NCBI GenBank assembly: GCA_963720785.1
Contig: CAVRGQ010000004.1
Location: forward strand, 248,001-312,000
Source: CAVRGQ01 sp963720785
Lineage (GTDB): Bacteria > Actinomycetota > Acidimicrobiia > IMCC26256 > DASPTH01
Length of the DNA: 64,000 nt
Direction of reading: 5' to 3'
Position 1 is the first letter of the stretch. Every line of letters starts with the position of its first letter. Shown in pieces: positions 42,132 through 51,185 of the stretch. The translations under genes were made by a program, and so were the position numbers. Under the pieces are notes generated by a model. It was not told the origin of the DNA. It ran no database searches and saw only the letters and a program-made list of their open reading frames with translations.

Positions 42132-43777
42132 ATGACCAGCCGCGCCGACCATGAGATCGACCAGTCGGTCGCGGCTCAGGGCGATGACGTCGACGATCGG
42201 CGAACCGCTGGGGCACGGCTGGCTTCCTGGTGCGCCTGTCTTCGCGACGGCCGCGACACTTTGACCCGCCTTCTGCGGCCGCTGTGGAGGACTCGGTGGA
42301 TCGGTGCCCTCGTCGCGGTCGGCACTGCTGCTATGTGGGCGGGCGTCGCGGGTTGGTGGACTCCGCGCAGTCCGCTCACGACCGGCCAGGCGCTCTGGTC
42401 CATCGCCATCAGCTTCATCGTCGGCCTCGCCGCCGGACTGGTCACGCGGTCGCGGTGGGCGATCCTCGTCGCCCCGGTCGTGTTCGCTGCACTGTTCGAG
42501 CTGACGAGAATGGGCACCAGCGGACCCACCGTCGACGCGATCGCGACCAGCACCTATGGCCTGTACGCCTTCGCGGTCGGTCGCGGTTTCCACGCCTTGA
42601 TCTCCCTATTCCCCATGGCGTTCGGCGCCGTCGTCGGCGCCGGCATCGCCCGCCAACTCGATCTGCGGTCGGAGCCATCCACAGGGCGCCGCCAATGGCC
42701 ACGACGTCTACGCCGCGGCGTGGCGATCGTCGCCGCGGTCGGACTCTTCGGGTTCACCGCCTTACTGGCCCGACCCGCCAGCACCGCCCCCATCGTTGAC
42801 GCGAACGGCAAGACCATCCCCGGGTCGATCGCCGAGCTCACCACCGTCGACATCGACGGACACGGACTGGCGATGATGATCCGCGGTCAGAGTGTCCATA
42901 ATCCGGTGCTGCTGTTCTTGGCCGGTGGGCCGGGTGGCTCCGAGATGGGCGCGATGCGCAAACACCTCCCGGCGCTCGAGCGACACTTCACCGTCGTCAC
43001 CTGGGACCAACGCGGCACGGGAAAGTCCTACGACACCCTCGACCCCACCGGCACCTACACCCTCAAGAGCGCCATCGGCGACACGATCGCCGTCACCAAC
43101 TATCTCCGCGAACGCTTCGGCCGAGACAAGATCTATCTCCTCGGCCAGTCGTGGGGCTCGACCCTCGGTGTCCTCGCGGTCCAACATCGACCCGAGCTGT
43201 ACCGGGCCTTCATCGGCACCGGCCAGATGGTGAGCCAACTCGCGACCGACCGCATCTTCTATCAGGACACCCTCGCGGTGGGCCCGCAAGACCGGCAACG
43301 ATGGCCTGGCTGACCAGCTCACCCACATTGGCTCCCCGCCGTACGAGCGGATGCTCGACTACGAAACGGCGCTCGCGGCACGAACACGAGGTCTACCCCT
43401 ACGACCACACCGGCAATTCCGAAGGCGAAGGTGGGTTCTCGGAGAACTTCCTCGTTTCCGAGTACGCCCTGATCGACCAGGTCCATTTGCTCGGCGCGTT
43501 CATGGACACCTTCAGTGTCCTCTATCCCCAACTTCAGAACATCGACTTCCGTCGTACCGCGACGAGTTTCACGATCCCGATGTTCTTCGTGGAGGGCGCC
43601 CACGAAGCGGGCGGCCGGGCACAACCCTTCGCACAGTGGTATCCGATGATCCAAGCGCCAATCAAGGAACTGACGGTTCTTGACACCTCCGGACACCGGC
43701 CCCTGTGGGAACAGCCCAACGAGTTCGTCGATTACATGGTGAACACGGTCCTTGGCCAAACGAAGCCCACGAACTGA
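42132..43777 (+). pseudogene. membrane-anchored S33-type alpha/beta hydrolase, two +1 frameshifts
   Basis: Restored length about 548 residues. The N-terminal part has five hydrophobic helices (such as GALVAVGTAAMWAGVAGWW); a proline-iminopeptidase-like hydrolase follows with LAGGPGG (oxyanion), VTWDQRGTGKS, the nucleophile in GQSWGSTLG and the His in DTSGHRPLW. An extra G at 43278 (CTCGCGgTGG) and another at 43378 (CTCGCGgCAC), exactly 100 nt apart, break it. ATG 42132 has GAGGGT 9 nt upstream. Confidence 0.75.
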
Positions 43778-44241
43778 CCATTGAGGGACGGCCCGGCTGA
43801 CCCGCCCGAACTCCAAGGCCGGGAGAACACGGCTTCTCGCGCCGGGGCCCGAGTGCCCCGCGTGAAGTGCGGATGTGGCAGCGCCCTCTCGCCGCCGGCG
43901 GCGTGGGTGTCGACGCGAACGGTCGGAACACCCTGGGCGGGGTACGACCGCAGGACGGTGATCGTGGTGGTTGCCGCGCCACAGGTAGTCGACTCGTTCG
44001 TGCTGGTGAACACGACGGACACCGGTTACGTGTGCATCACCATCGGCGCGTCGGGCACGGTCGCGGTGCTCACGGCAGCCGAGTACTGCGCCGCCAACCG
44101 AAGGATCCCGTGTGCCGCGACCACGATGACGACCGCGCCGCAGCCAACGCAGCCCTGATGAGCAGCCAGAGCGCGGCCGCATCCACCGGCGCATTGTGCC
44201 CGGCTGCGACGCGCGGGGAAGCCGGTGATCGGCAAACGCGC
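43778..44241. other. no confident gene
   Basis: Open frames exist on both strands, including one of 125 residues at 43781 on the plus strand, but none has a family motif, a ribosome site or a -10 box at the leaderless distance. Confidence 0.5.
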
Positions 44242-44715
44242 TCAGGCCGCCGGGCAGTCGCCGATCTTGGTGGGGTCGGCGAGGATCTGCCCCACGTCGA
44301 CGTACACCGCGCTCACGTACCCGGTCTTCTCGCCGGCGGTCACCTTCAACCAGATGGTCTGGGGTCCGCCCGGTGTGTTCACCGCCTCACCCTGGATCGC
44401 GCACAACACCATCACCGCAGTGCCGAGGTCGAGGGTGGTGACGACCGGTTGGCTGGTGGCGGGACCGTTGCGCACGTTCACACCGGCGTTGGTCTTGAAC
44501 GGGCCGGCCGGGGCGATCGTGGTGGTCGTCGTCGCGATGGTGGAACCCGGGGTGCGGTCGGCGTCGGACGAGTCGGACCCGCCGAACGTGGCGTAGGCGG
44601 CGTAGAGGATCCCGCCCGCGACGAGGAGGAACACCAACCACCCGATCAGGTGCCGACGGCGTCGCCGTCGGCGCTGCTGCTCCCGCGGCGTGCGCTCGCG
44701 GGGAGCGTCGACCAT
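44242..44715 (-). CDS. membrane-anchored bacterial SH3 (SH3b) protein
   Basis: 157 residues: basic cytosolic start, one membrane helix (about 24-44), Thr-rich linker, then an SH3b domain with AGVNVRNGPATS and GYVSAVYVDV. SH3b domains bind wall peptides or peptides in export systems. Start chosen at ATG 44715. Confidence 0.7.
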   Translation of the reverse strand: MVDAPRERTPREQQRRRRRRRHLIGWLVFLLVAGGILYAAYATFGGSDSSDADRTPGSTIATTTTTIAPAGPFKTNAGVNVRNGPATSQPVVTTLDLGTAVMVLCAIQGEAVNTPGGPQTIWLKVTAGEKTGYVSAVYVDVGQILADPTKIGDCPAA

Positions 44716-44785
44716 CTCGTCTCCCACCCCACCAGCATGACCGGTGACGGGGACTGGTGCGGGTCGTCGGTATCCCCATGGCAAT

Positions 44786-44812
44786 CGTGGAACAAGCGTG
44801 GCATTATCGTGG
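44786..44812 (+). promoter_or_regulatory. phased CGTGG repeats and -10 box of a toxin-antitoxin operon
   Basis: CGTGG at 44786, 44797 and 44808, spaced exactly 11 nt, with CATTAT (44802-44807) ending 6 nt before ATG 44814. The phasing suits a ribbon-helix-helix or similar antitoxin. Confidence 0.6.
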
Positions 44813-44813
44813 C

Positions 44814-45050
44814 ATGAACCGGGTCCGCATCAGCACGACGGTTGACGCCGAGCTCCTCGCCGAGGCCCGGCGTCTGGTGCAGCCGTCGAACGACGCCGCG
44901 CTCCTCGGCGAGGCGTTGGATCTGCTGGTCGCGCAGTACCGCAGGGCCGAGATTGACGCGTCGTACGCGGCGTACGACGACCACCCGCTCGACGAGCCGG
45001 ATGAGTGGGGCAGCCTCGCCGCCTGGCGCGACGCGGCCGGCCGGGCATGA
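44814..45050 (+). CDS. MazE-like antitoxin
   Basis: 78 residues. The N-terminal half RVRISTTVDAELLAEARRL is the DNA-binding start of a ribbon-helix-helix type; the acidic C-terminus (DDHPLDEPDEW) would wrap the toxin. Stop overlaps the toxin ATG (ATGA). Confidence 0.75.
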   Translation: MNRVRISTTVDAELLAEARRLVQPSNDAALLGEALDLLVAQYRRAEIDASYAAYDDHPLDEPDEWGSLAAWRDAAGRA

Positions 45051-45379
45051 GGCCGGAGCTCCCGGAATGGGGCGAGCTCTGGTGGTGCGATCTGCCGGAG
45101 GGTGGCCGTCGGCCGGCAGTCGTGCTCACTCGGAACGAGGCGATCCCGCGCCTGCGGCGGGTGCTGGTCGCGCCGTGCACCACACGGGTCCGTGGCCTCG
45201 CGACCGAAGTGCCGCTCGAACCGGGCTCCGATCCGGTCGGTCGCGAGTGCGTCGTGGGTCTCGACGCGATCGAGGTGGTGCCGGTGACCACGCTCGACCA
45301 GCGCATCGGCGCGCTCTCCCTGCGGAAGATGCGCGAGGTGTGCGCCGCGCTGGAGGTGTCGGTCGACTGCCCCGGTTGA
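45047..45379 (+). CDS. MazF/PemK-type endoribonuclease toxin
   Basis: 110 residues: GELWWCDLPEGGRRPAVVL, VAPCTTRVRGLATEVPL, the MazF beta-barrel with its Arg/Thr active site. Translation-coupled to the antitoxin. Confidence 0.82.
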   Translation: MRPELPEWGELWWCDLPEGGRRPAVVLTRNEAIPRLRRVLVAPCTTRVRGLATEVPLEPGSDPVGRECVVGLDAIEVVPVTTLDQRIGALSLRKMREVCAALEVSVDCPG

Positions 45380-45385
45380 CATCGG

Positions 45386-45391
45386 TAGCGT
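45386..45391 (+). promoter_or_regulatory. -10 box, leaderless start of the second P450
   Basis: TAGCGT, 7 nt before GTG 45399, the same layout as trpG. Confidence 0.5.
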
Positions 45392-45398
45392 GCGGACC

Positions 45399-46625
45399 GT
45401 GACCAGCGTCGTCGGTGTTCTCGGGCACGACCTCACCGACCTCGACAACTTCGCGCACGGGTTCCCGCACGCGATCTTCGCGGAGCACCGTCGCGACGCG
45501 CCGGTGGCGTGGCACGAGCCCACCGCGCACACGCCGGGCGGCGAGGGCTTCTGGTCGGTGGCGACCTACGCGGAGACCTACGAGGTGCTCACCGACGCGG
45601 TGACCTACTCGTCGGAGACGGGTCGGCGCGCGTCCCTACGGCGGCACGCTGCTCGAGGATCTCCCCGTCGCCGGCGTGGTGCTCAACATGATGGACGACC
45701 CGCGCCACACCCGTGTCCGTCGCCTGGTGAGCCTCGGCCTCACACCGAAGCGGCTGCTGCACCTGGAAGACGAGCTGCGCCGGCGCACGCGCCTGCTGCT
45801 CGACGCAGTGCCGAACGGCGAGGAGTTCGACTTCCTCACGCAAGTGGCCGCGGAGCTGCCCATGCAGACGATCTGCATCCTGCTCGGCGTTCCCGAGGAG
45901 GATCGTCACGAGCTGGTGCGGTGCGTGGAGCACACCTTCGACTTCCGCGACCGCGAGGCCTTCGAGCGCACCGACGCGACCGCGGCGGCGCAGGCGAACA
46001 TGTACGAGTACGGCACCGCGCTGATCGCGGAGAAGCGCGCACACCCGGCCGACGACATGCTCTCGGTGGTGGTGCACGCGACGCTCGCGGATGTCGAACC
46101 CCCGCAGCTCACCGACGGCGAGCTCTACATGTTCTTCTCGCTGCTGTTCTCCGCCGGCTCGGAGACCACACGCAACACGATCGCGGGCGGTATCGCCGCA
46201 CTGCTCGACCATCCGGAGCAGCTCGCGGAGCTGCGTGACGATCCCGCGCTGATGGGCACCGCGATCGAAGAGATGTTCCGCTGGACGTCGCCGTCGCCGT
46301 CGAAGCGCCGCACCGCGACGCGCGACGCCGTGCTCGGTGGTCAGGCCATCGCGCCGGGCGACAAGGTGCTGGTGTGGGAGGCGTCGGCCAACCGCGACGA
46401 GCTGCAGTTCCCGAACGCGTCCACGTTCGACCTCCGGCCGCGACCCGAACCTGCACCTCGCGTTCGGTCACGGCGTGCACTTCTGCATGGGTGCTTGGCT
46501 CGCGCGGCTCGAGGCACGAGTGATGGTGGAGGAGGTCCTCGCCGCGTTCACCGACATCGAGCAGTCCGGCCCGATCGAGTGGACGCGCAGCAACCGTCAC
46601 ACCGGCCTGCGCCACCTCCCGATGA
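45399..46625 (+). pseudogene. cytochrome P450, two or three +1 frameshifts
   Basis: About 408 residues over three frames. Frame one from GTG 45399 (LTDLDNFAHGFPHAIF) to about 45633; frame two has DDPRHTRVRRL, SAGSETTRN and EEMFRW; frame three from about 46438 has the haem loop FGHGVHFCMGAWLARLE. After HTGLRHLP the third frame has no stop, but a further +1 shift would end at TGA 46623-46625. Motifs closely match the intact P450 at 25 kb. Assembly insertions are the likely cause. Confidence 0.75.
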
Positions 46626-46697
46626 GCGCCGCCGCGCCTGACCGGGAATCCCGGGGATCCCGGGCCCGGCGCCGCTCAGATGACTTACTGTTCCCCG

Positions 46698-47287
46698 ATG
46701 ATCCGTCGCATCCTCTCGTGCACCGCTGTCGCACTCCTCGCGTTCGCCGCGACATCCAGCGCCTTCGGCGTCGACGATGCCGACGCCGCGCTCGGCGACG
46801 AGGCCAAGGTCAGGAGCGCGAAGGCGAAGTGCACGAAGAAGCCGTTCGTCGGCACCGTGGAGCGCACTGCGGAGACTTCCGCCTCCGGGCAGCCGGCGGC
46901 CCAGTTGACGACGTCCGACGTCCGCTCGACGCTCGTCTACGACTTCGGCAGCGACAAGAACTACACCGTGTACGTCGGGCGACTACCGGCTCGCCGCCGA
47001 CGACCTCGGGGGGACGCTCACCGCGCCCGAGGGCAAGGTGCTCGTGACCATGTTCCTCCGGTCGGCCTCCGGCAAGTCGCTGACCACCGGCACGAAACTC
47101 GTGCCCGGCAAGGACCCCGTCTCCGTGGTGGTCGACGCCGGCGCCGGGCGCGCGTGCCGTCACGAGCAACCCTTCGGGAACGGTCACGATCCTCAAGTCG
47201 TCGAAGCGCGGCCTCTGCTTCGCGATCGACTACCACGACGATTACCAGGACATCGACGGCGTGGTGAACGCCGCGATCGGCCGCTGA
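46698..47287 (+). pseudogene. secreted hypothetical protein, two +1 frameshifts
   Basis: About 195 residues over three frames, with shifts near 46978 (GTCGGGCGAC) and 47147 (GCCGGGCGCG). A signal peptide opens it (ILSCTAVALLAFAATSSAFG); the restored body is beta-rich (YTVYVGDYRLAADDL, KVLVTMFLRSASG, TVTILKSSKRGLCFAIDY) and ends VVNAAIGR then TGA. No family recognised. That the frames join into one plausible protein argues for insertions, not decay. Confidence 0.55.
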
Positions 47288-47297
47288 AGCGCGGCGA

Positions 47298-47645
47298 CTA
47301 CAGCGCGAGATGCAGACGGAGCGCCTCGTCGAGCGCGGCCATCAGCGGCGCGGTCAACTCGCCGACATGAGGCCCGACCCGGGTGGCATCGAGCGCGCGC
47401 ACCTGCTCAGCCTGGGCCTTGGAGTCGAGACGCAGGCCGGTGTCGGTTGCCGGGAGCAGCACCTGGAACGGGAAGACCTTGGTGACGTTCGACGTCACCG
47501 GCACGACCGTCACCACGCCACGCTGCAGTTGCTCCGCCGCGGTGTTGGCGCCGTCGTTGCTGACGATGACCGCGGGCCGGCGCTTGTCGGCCTCGGAACC
47601 GACGGTCGGTTCGAAGTCGACGAGGCGGATCTCGCCCCGTCGCAT
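47298..47645 (-). CDS. MazF/PemK-type toxin
   Basis: 115 residues: GEIRLVDFEPTVG, RRPAVIVSNDGAN and VVPVTSNVTKVFPFQV are the MazF core. ATG overlaps the antitoxin stop (TGATG). Confidence 0.88.
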   Translation of the reverse strand: MRRGEIRLVDFEPTVGSEADKRRPAVIVSNDGANTAAEQLQRGVVTVVPVTSNVTKVFPFQVLLPATDTGLRLDSKAQAEQVRALDATRVGPHVGELTAPLMAALDEALRLHLAL

Positions 47646-47863
47646 CAGTCGAGCCCGTCGCCGACAGCCGACTCCCACACCGCGGCGTCCCCGCCGGACG
47701 CCCATTCGGCCCAGGCTTCCCGGTAGGCGGGCCCGAGTTCGGTCGACCGGAGCAGCCGCACCGCCTTCTGGAGCGCGGCGGAGCGCGAACTCATCCCCTG
47801 GCGTTCCGCGTAGCCGTCGAGGAAGGCGACGTCGTCGTCCGAGAGACTGACACTCAACTTCAT
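47645..47863 (-). CDS. ribbon-helix-helix MazE-type antitoxin
   Basis: 72 residues: KLSVSLSDDDVAFLDGYAERQGMSSRSAALQKAV is read as a ribbon-helix-helix (first 18 residues MKLSVSLSDDDVAFLDGY), followed by an acidic toxin-binding tail. GGAGG abuts the ATG with no spacing, but TAGCAT 6 nt upstream suggests a leaderless start. Confidence 0.82.
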   Translation of the reverse strand: MKLSVSLSDDDVAFLDGYAERQGMSSRSAALQKAVRLLRSTELGPAYREAWAEWASGGDAAVWESAVGDGLD

Positions 47864-47869
47864 CCTCCG

Positions 47870-47883
47870 ATGCTACCCGGGTA
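47870..47883 (-). promoter_or_regulatory. -10 box and TACCCGGGTA palindrome of the mazEF-like operon
   Basis: TAGCAT (47870-47875) overlaps the perfect 10-bp palindrome TACCCGGGTA (47874-47883), a likely operator. Confidence 0.5.
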
Positions 47884-47949
47884 ATACCGCGGTCGGACAC
47901 CCGTCGACGAAGTGACGACGAGCGAGCGGAGATGTCACGCGGCTGGAGC

Positions 47950-48345
47950 TCAGGCCGGGGCGACCGTCCGCAGGCCCACGAGCTCGGCGGCGGCCGCCAT
48001 CCTCGTGTCGTAGGTGACGAGGTGACCGAGATCGCTGCCGAGCTGTCGCGCGGACGCGACGTGGATGGCGTCGAGTGACCGCAGATCGTCAGGCCCGAGC
48101 AGACCGGCCGCGTCGAGCACGCGATCGTTGACGCGCAGCAGCTCCAGACGCAGGAAGACCGCCCGCGCACGACCCAGCGCCTCCGTCCCCTGCGCCGACA
48201 GCGCGCGCACCACCTCCGTGCGGACCAGCGCACTGGACACGAGCGGGCGGCGCCGGCGGAGGAAGCGGCGCAACGCTTCCGACTCGGGCTCCTCGACGAC
48301 GAGCTTCACGACGGCCGACGAGTCGAGGTAGGTGGCCTGGCTCAT
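47950..48345 (-). CDS. VapC-type PIN-domain toxin
   Basis: 131 residues. PIN acidic residues: Asp in YLDSSAVVK, Glu in RTEVVRAL, Asp in SLDAIHVA and Asp in VTYDTRM. Predicted RNase. Coupled to the antitoxin by ATGA. Confidence 0.88.
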   Translation of the reverse strand: MSQATYLDSSAVVKLVVEEPESEALRRFLRRRRPLVSSALVRTEVVRALSAQGTEALGRARAVFLRLELLRVNDRVLDAAGLLGPDDLRSLDAIHVASARQLGSDLGHLVTYDTRMAAAAELVGLRTVAPA

Positions 48346-48611
48346 CGCTCGTCGCGCCGCAGTCGAGCGAGCACGGCGGACGGGAGTTCGTCACCCTGCG
48401 ACGGGATGGGCGGCCCGAGATCGTCGAGATCGCCGACGGCCGGATCCAACTCGCCCTGTGCGCGGAGGCGTTCGAGGGGAGTACCCGCAGGCACGGGTGA
48501 CAGCAACGCCACCGGACGCCCGCGATCGGTGACCTCGATCGTCGCGCCTTCCTGCACCAGGCGGAGCAGCTCGCTCGCCCGCTGACGAAGCTCTCGCACA
48601 CCGACCTGCAT
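48342..48611 (-). CDS. Phd/YefM-family antitoxin
   Basis: 89 residues: VGVRELRQRASELLRLVQEGATIEVTDRGRPVALL core is shown by its first part VGVRELRQRASELLRLV, plus an acidic linker and Arg-rich end. The start sits at the edge of an 18-bp palindrome. Confidence 0.85.
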   Translation of the reverse strand: MQVGVRELRQRASELLRLVQEGATIEVTDRGRPVALLSPVPAGTPLERLRAQGELDPAVGDLDDLGPPIPSQGDELPSAVLARLRRDER

Positions 48612-48628
48612 GTGCTACTTGTAGCACA
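48611..48628. promoter_or_regulatory. 18-bp palindromic operator at the antitoxin start
   Basis: TGTGCTAC-TT-GTAGCACA, perfect, beginning at the first base of the ATG. TACAAG on the minus strand ends 6 nt before the start. Confidence 0.7.
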
Positions 48629-48644
48629 AGCAGGAGCTCGGCGG

Positions 48645-49031
48645 TCAGGACTTCTCAGCGGCGATCTGGACGAGGTTGCCGCAAGTGTCGTCGAACACGG
48701 CGACCATCACGGTTCCCGCGTCGGTCGGCGGACGCGTGAAGTGCACCCCGAGCGCGACGAGCCGCTCGTACTCCGCCTGCACGTCATCGACCGCGAACGA
48801 CGTGCACGGGATGCCGTCGGCGACGAGCGCCTCCTTGAACGTACGCGCCGCGGGGTGCGCGTCGGGTTCGAGCACGAGCTGCGTGCCGTCGGGGTCGTCC
48901 GGCGACACGACGGTCAGCCACGAGTACTCACCCAGCGGGATCTCCACTTTCTTCTCGAAGCCGAGGATCTGCGTGTAGAAGCGCAGCGCCTTGGCCTGGT
49001 CGTCGACCATGACGCTCGTCATGTTGATCCT
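48645..49031 (-). CDS. VOC-family (glyoxalase/bleomycin-resistance fold) protein
   Basis: 128 residues: SVMVDDQAKALRFYTQILGF start and VFDDTCGNLVQIA end are the VOC repeats. GTG 49031 has GGAGG 8 nt upstream. Substrate unknown. Confidence 0.8.
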   Translation of the reverse strand, partial: RINMTSVMVDDQAKALRFYTQILGFEKKVEIPLGEYSWLTVVSPDDPDGTQLVLEPDAHPAARTFKEALVADGIPCTSFAVDDVQAEYERLVALGVHFTRPPTDAGTVMVAVFDDTCGNLVQIAAEKS

Positions 49032-49058
49032 CACCGCGCACTCCTCCACGTGGCCACG

Positions 49059-49718
49059 TCAGCGTCGCCAGAACAGCAGGTGTGTCACGCCGCTGGGCCG
49101 GGGCACCGTGTCGAGGTGGTAGCGGTCGAGCAGTTCCTCGGGGGCGTCCCAGAGGCGTTCGCCGCGACCGAGCTCGACTGGTGCGACCGCGATGTGCAAC
49201 GTGTCGACGAGGTCGGCGGCGAGGAACTCGCGGACGGTCGCGACGCCTCCGCCGAGGCGTACGTCCTTGCCCTGCGCGGCTTCCTTCGCCTGACGCAGCG
49301 CATCGGCGGGAGTGGTGTCGACGAAGTGGAACGTGGTGTCCGACAGCGAGAACGACGGACGGAGGTGATGGGTGAGCACGAAGACCGGTGTGTGGAAAGG
49401 CGGTTCGTCGCCCCACCATCCCTGCCAGTCGAGGTTCTCCCACGGGCCGCGCTGCGGGCCGAACTTGTTCCGGCCCATGATCTCCGCGCCAATGCCGAGC
49501 GGCATGTCGCGGGTGAAGTAGTCGTCGATGCCGCGGGTGCCCCCGGGATCGGTGCGGTTGACCCAGCTCGCGGTCGTGAAAGCCCACGAGAGCAGTTGGG
49601 CGGGGTTGGCGTGGCCGAAGGGCCGCTCGAGGCTCTGGCCCTCGCCGGCGCCGAAGCCGTCGGCCGACACACCGAAGCACTGGACGCGCAGCAGCTGCTC
49701 GCGCGGCGCGGGGCTCAC
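49059..49718 (-). CDS. RibD C-terminal/dihydrofolate-reductase-like protein
   Basis: 219 residues. VQCFGVSADGFGAGEGQSL, GRNKFGPQRGPW, RLGGGVATVREFLAADLVD and HIAVAPVELGRGERLW are the DHFR/RibD-C fold markers. NADPH-linked reductase of unknown role. GTG 49718 overlaps the SRPBCC stop (GTGA). Confidence 0.82.
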   Translation of the reverse strand: MSPAPREQLLRVQCFGVSADGFGAGEGQSLERPFGHANPAQLLSWAFTTASWVNRTDPGGTRGIDDYFTRDMPLGIGAEIMGRNKFGPQRGPWENLDWQGWWGDEPPFHTPVFVLTHHLRPSFSLSDTTFHFVDTTPADALRQAKEAAQGKDVRLGGGVATVREFLAADLVDTLHIAVAPVELGRGERLWDAPEELLDRYHLDTVPRPSGVTHLLFWRR

Positions 49719-50236
49719 TCCGCGTCCAGTGCGGGTGCGAAGCCCTCGGTTGCGTACGCAGCCTGGGCCGCGGCGAAGGCATCCCAGTCCCACGGGATCG
49801 GGTGTCCGTCGAGACAGGGGACCAGTCGCGAGAGCGAGGTGTGGAGCCCGACCACGTAGCAGTTGTCGATTGCCGCGGGCACGTCGGTGACGTAGTGGCT
49901 CAGGCGCAGCACACACCCCGTGTCGACGGGTTCGAGCTCCCAGCGCATGTACGAGCCGGGATCACCGTGCGTGTGCTCGAGCAGCATCGGCGGTTCGACG
50001 CGCAGGATCGTCGCAGTCAGCGCGACCGGTTCGTCACCCGTGCCGACGAACGACATCTGCCCACCTTCGCGGAGATCGATGGTGATGTCGGCGTCGAACG
50101 GCAGCCACCAGTCGGCGAGGCGCGCCGGATCGGTGATCGCGTCCCACACGTCGCGGATCGGGAACGCGAGGTTGCGCTCGAAGCGGATCACACCGCCTTC
50201 GGGTGTGCGCTCGATCGTGCCGTCGTCGTCGTTCAT
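49715..50236 (-). CDS. SRPBCC/AHSA1-family protein
   Basis: 173 residues: FERNLAFPIRDVWDAITDP, LADWWLPFDADITIDLREGG (AHSA1 signature). Paired with the ArsR gene by ATGA overlap, a very common pairing in actinobacteria; biochemical role unknown. Confidence 0.85.
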   Translation of the reverse strand: MNDDDGTIERTPEGGVIRFERNLAFPIRDVWDAITDPARLADWWLPFDADITIDLREGGQMSFVGTGDEPVALTATILRVEPPMLLEHTHGDPGSYMRWELEPVDTGCVLRLSHYVTDVPAAIDNCYVVGLHTSLSRLVPCLDGHPIPWDWDAFAAAQAAYATEGFAPALDAE

Positions 50237-50595
50237 CGGGGATCCTCCACGGGGGGCGTGACTGGGGACGTCGTGAGGGCGGTGGTGCGTTCGAGGTGGC
50301 GTTCGAGCGCGTCGAGTCGACCCACCCACTCCGCCCGGTACGGTTCGAGCCACGCGTCGAGTGCCTGCAGCGGTTCGGTGCGCACGCGGTAGAGGCGGCG
50401 CTGGGCGTCGCGACGCACGTCGACGAGGCCGGCGTCGCGCAGCACCTTGAGGTGCCGGGACACGCCGGGCTGGTGCATGCCGACCTCGTCGACGATCTCG
50501 CCGACGGAGCGCTCACGCTCGCGAATCGAGTCGAGGATCCGGCGGCGCGTGGGTTCGGCGATCACCTCGATCACGTCGAGCGTGGCGACGGGCAT
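50233..50595 (-). CDS. ArsR-family regulator
   Basis: 120 residues. Winged helix: EPTRRRILDSIRERERSVGE, MHQPGVSRHLKVLRDAGLV, RRDAQRRLYRV. No metal-binding CxC box, so the ligand is not a metal thiolate. Operator and leaderless -10 box lie directly upstream. Confidence 0.88.
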   Translation of the reverse strand: MPVATLDVIEVIAEPTRRRILDSIRERERSVGEIVDEVGMHQPGVSRHLKVLRDAGLVDVRRDAQRRLYRVRTEPLQALDAWLEPYRAEWVGRLDALERHLERTTALTTSPVTPPVEDPR

Positions 50596-50601
50596 GGGAT
50601 C

Positions 50602-50621
50602 AGTATATGGCCTGCCATATA
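50602..50621. promoter_or_regulatory. ArsR operator overlapping a leaderless -10 box
   Basis: TATATGGC-CT-GCCATATA (50604-50621), perfect 8-2-8. TATACT on the minus strand (50602-50607), 6 nt before ATG 50595, overlaps it. Confidence 0.75.
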
Positions 50622-50676
50622 TATGTACAAGCAGATGTATGGGGCGCGGATGGACAGTCGGCGCCGAGAGCTTGCG

Positions 50677-51114
50677 CTAGCCGGCGATCACACCGTGCTG
50701 CGCCTGGTGCGCCGCCAGCGCGGCGAAGTCCGGCGGACCCTCGGTGGCCCGGTCGAGGATCTCGGCCACGCCGAGGAAGTAGCCCTCCTCGAAGAGACCG
50801 GGCGTCGACACGACCAGCATCCACGAGTCCTGATCGGAGCGGTTCTCGAAGTGGTGGACCTGGCCGCGCCGGACGCACAGTGCCTGCCCCTTGGTGAGGT
50901 CCTGTTCGGCCCCGTCGACGGTGTAGGTGATCGTGCCCTCGGTGCAGTACACGGTCTCGTCCCACGTGTCGTGACGATGCGGCGGAGGCGTGTGGGCGCC
51001 GGGGGCCACGCGGGTCATGAATGCGGTGGTGCTGCCACCGCTGTCCTCGGCGTCGATGAGGAACTGCACGTCGACACCGTTGGTGCGGATGAGTTGTTTC
51101 GTGGCTGCAGCCAT
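50677..51114 (-). CDS. cupin-domain protein
   Basis: 145 residues: PPPHRHDTWDETVYCTEG (metal-binding His/Glu motif 1) and RRGQVHHFENRS (motif 2). Divergent from a MarR gene whose operators lie between them. Confidence 0.82.
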   Translation of the reverse strand: MAAATKQLIRTNGVDVQFLIDAEDSGGSTTAFMTRVAPGAHTPPPHRHDTWDETVYCTEGTITYTVDGAEQDLTKGQALCVRRGQVHHFENRSDQDSWMLVVSTPGLFEEGYFLGVAEILDRATEGPPDFAALAAHQAQHGVIAG

Positions 51115-51136
51115 GGGCAAGCACTCCAGTCGGACG

Positions 51137-51179
51137 AGGATGTAAAGTCACTGTATCAGAGTATCGCAGGATGTAAAGT
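51137..51179. promoter_or_regulatory. MarR/cupin intergenic repeats and -10 box
   Basis: The 12-mer AGGATGTAAAGT occurs at 51137-51148 and 51168-51179. TAAAGT of the second copy lies 6 nt before ATG 51186. Confidence 0.6.
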
Positions 51180-51185
51180 GATTTT

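Noticed and set aside
41919..43777. A single fused zinc-ribbon/hydrolase protein
   Set aside because: Hydrolase homologues of this type begin near the membrane helices, and ATG 42132 has its own ribosome site; the fusion is possible but not preferred.
43781..44158. A 125-residue plus-strand ORF with hydrophobic patches
   Set aside because: No start signal and no family motif; competing frames on the minus strand are equally plausible.
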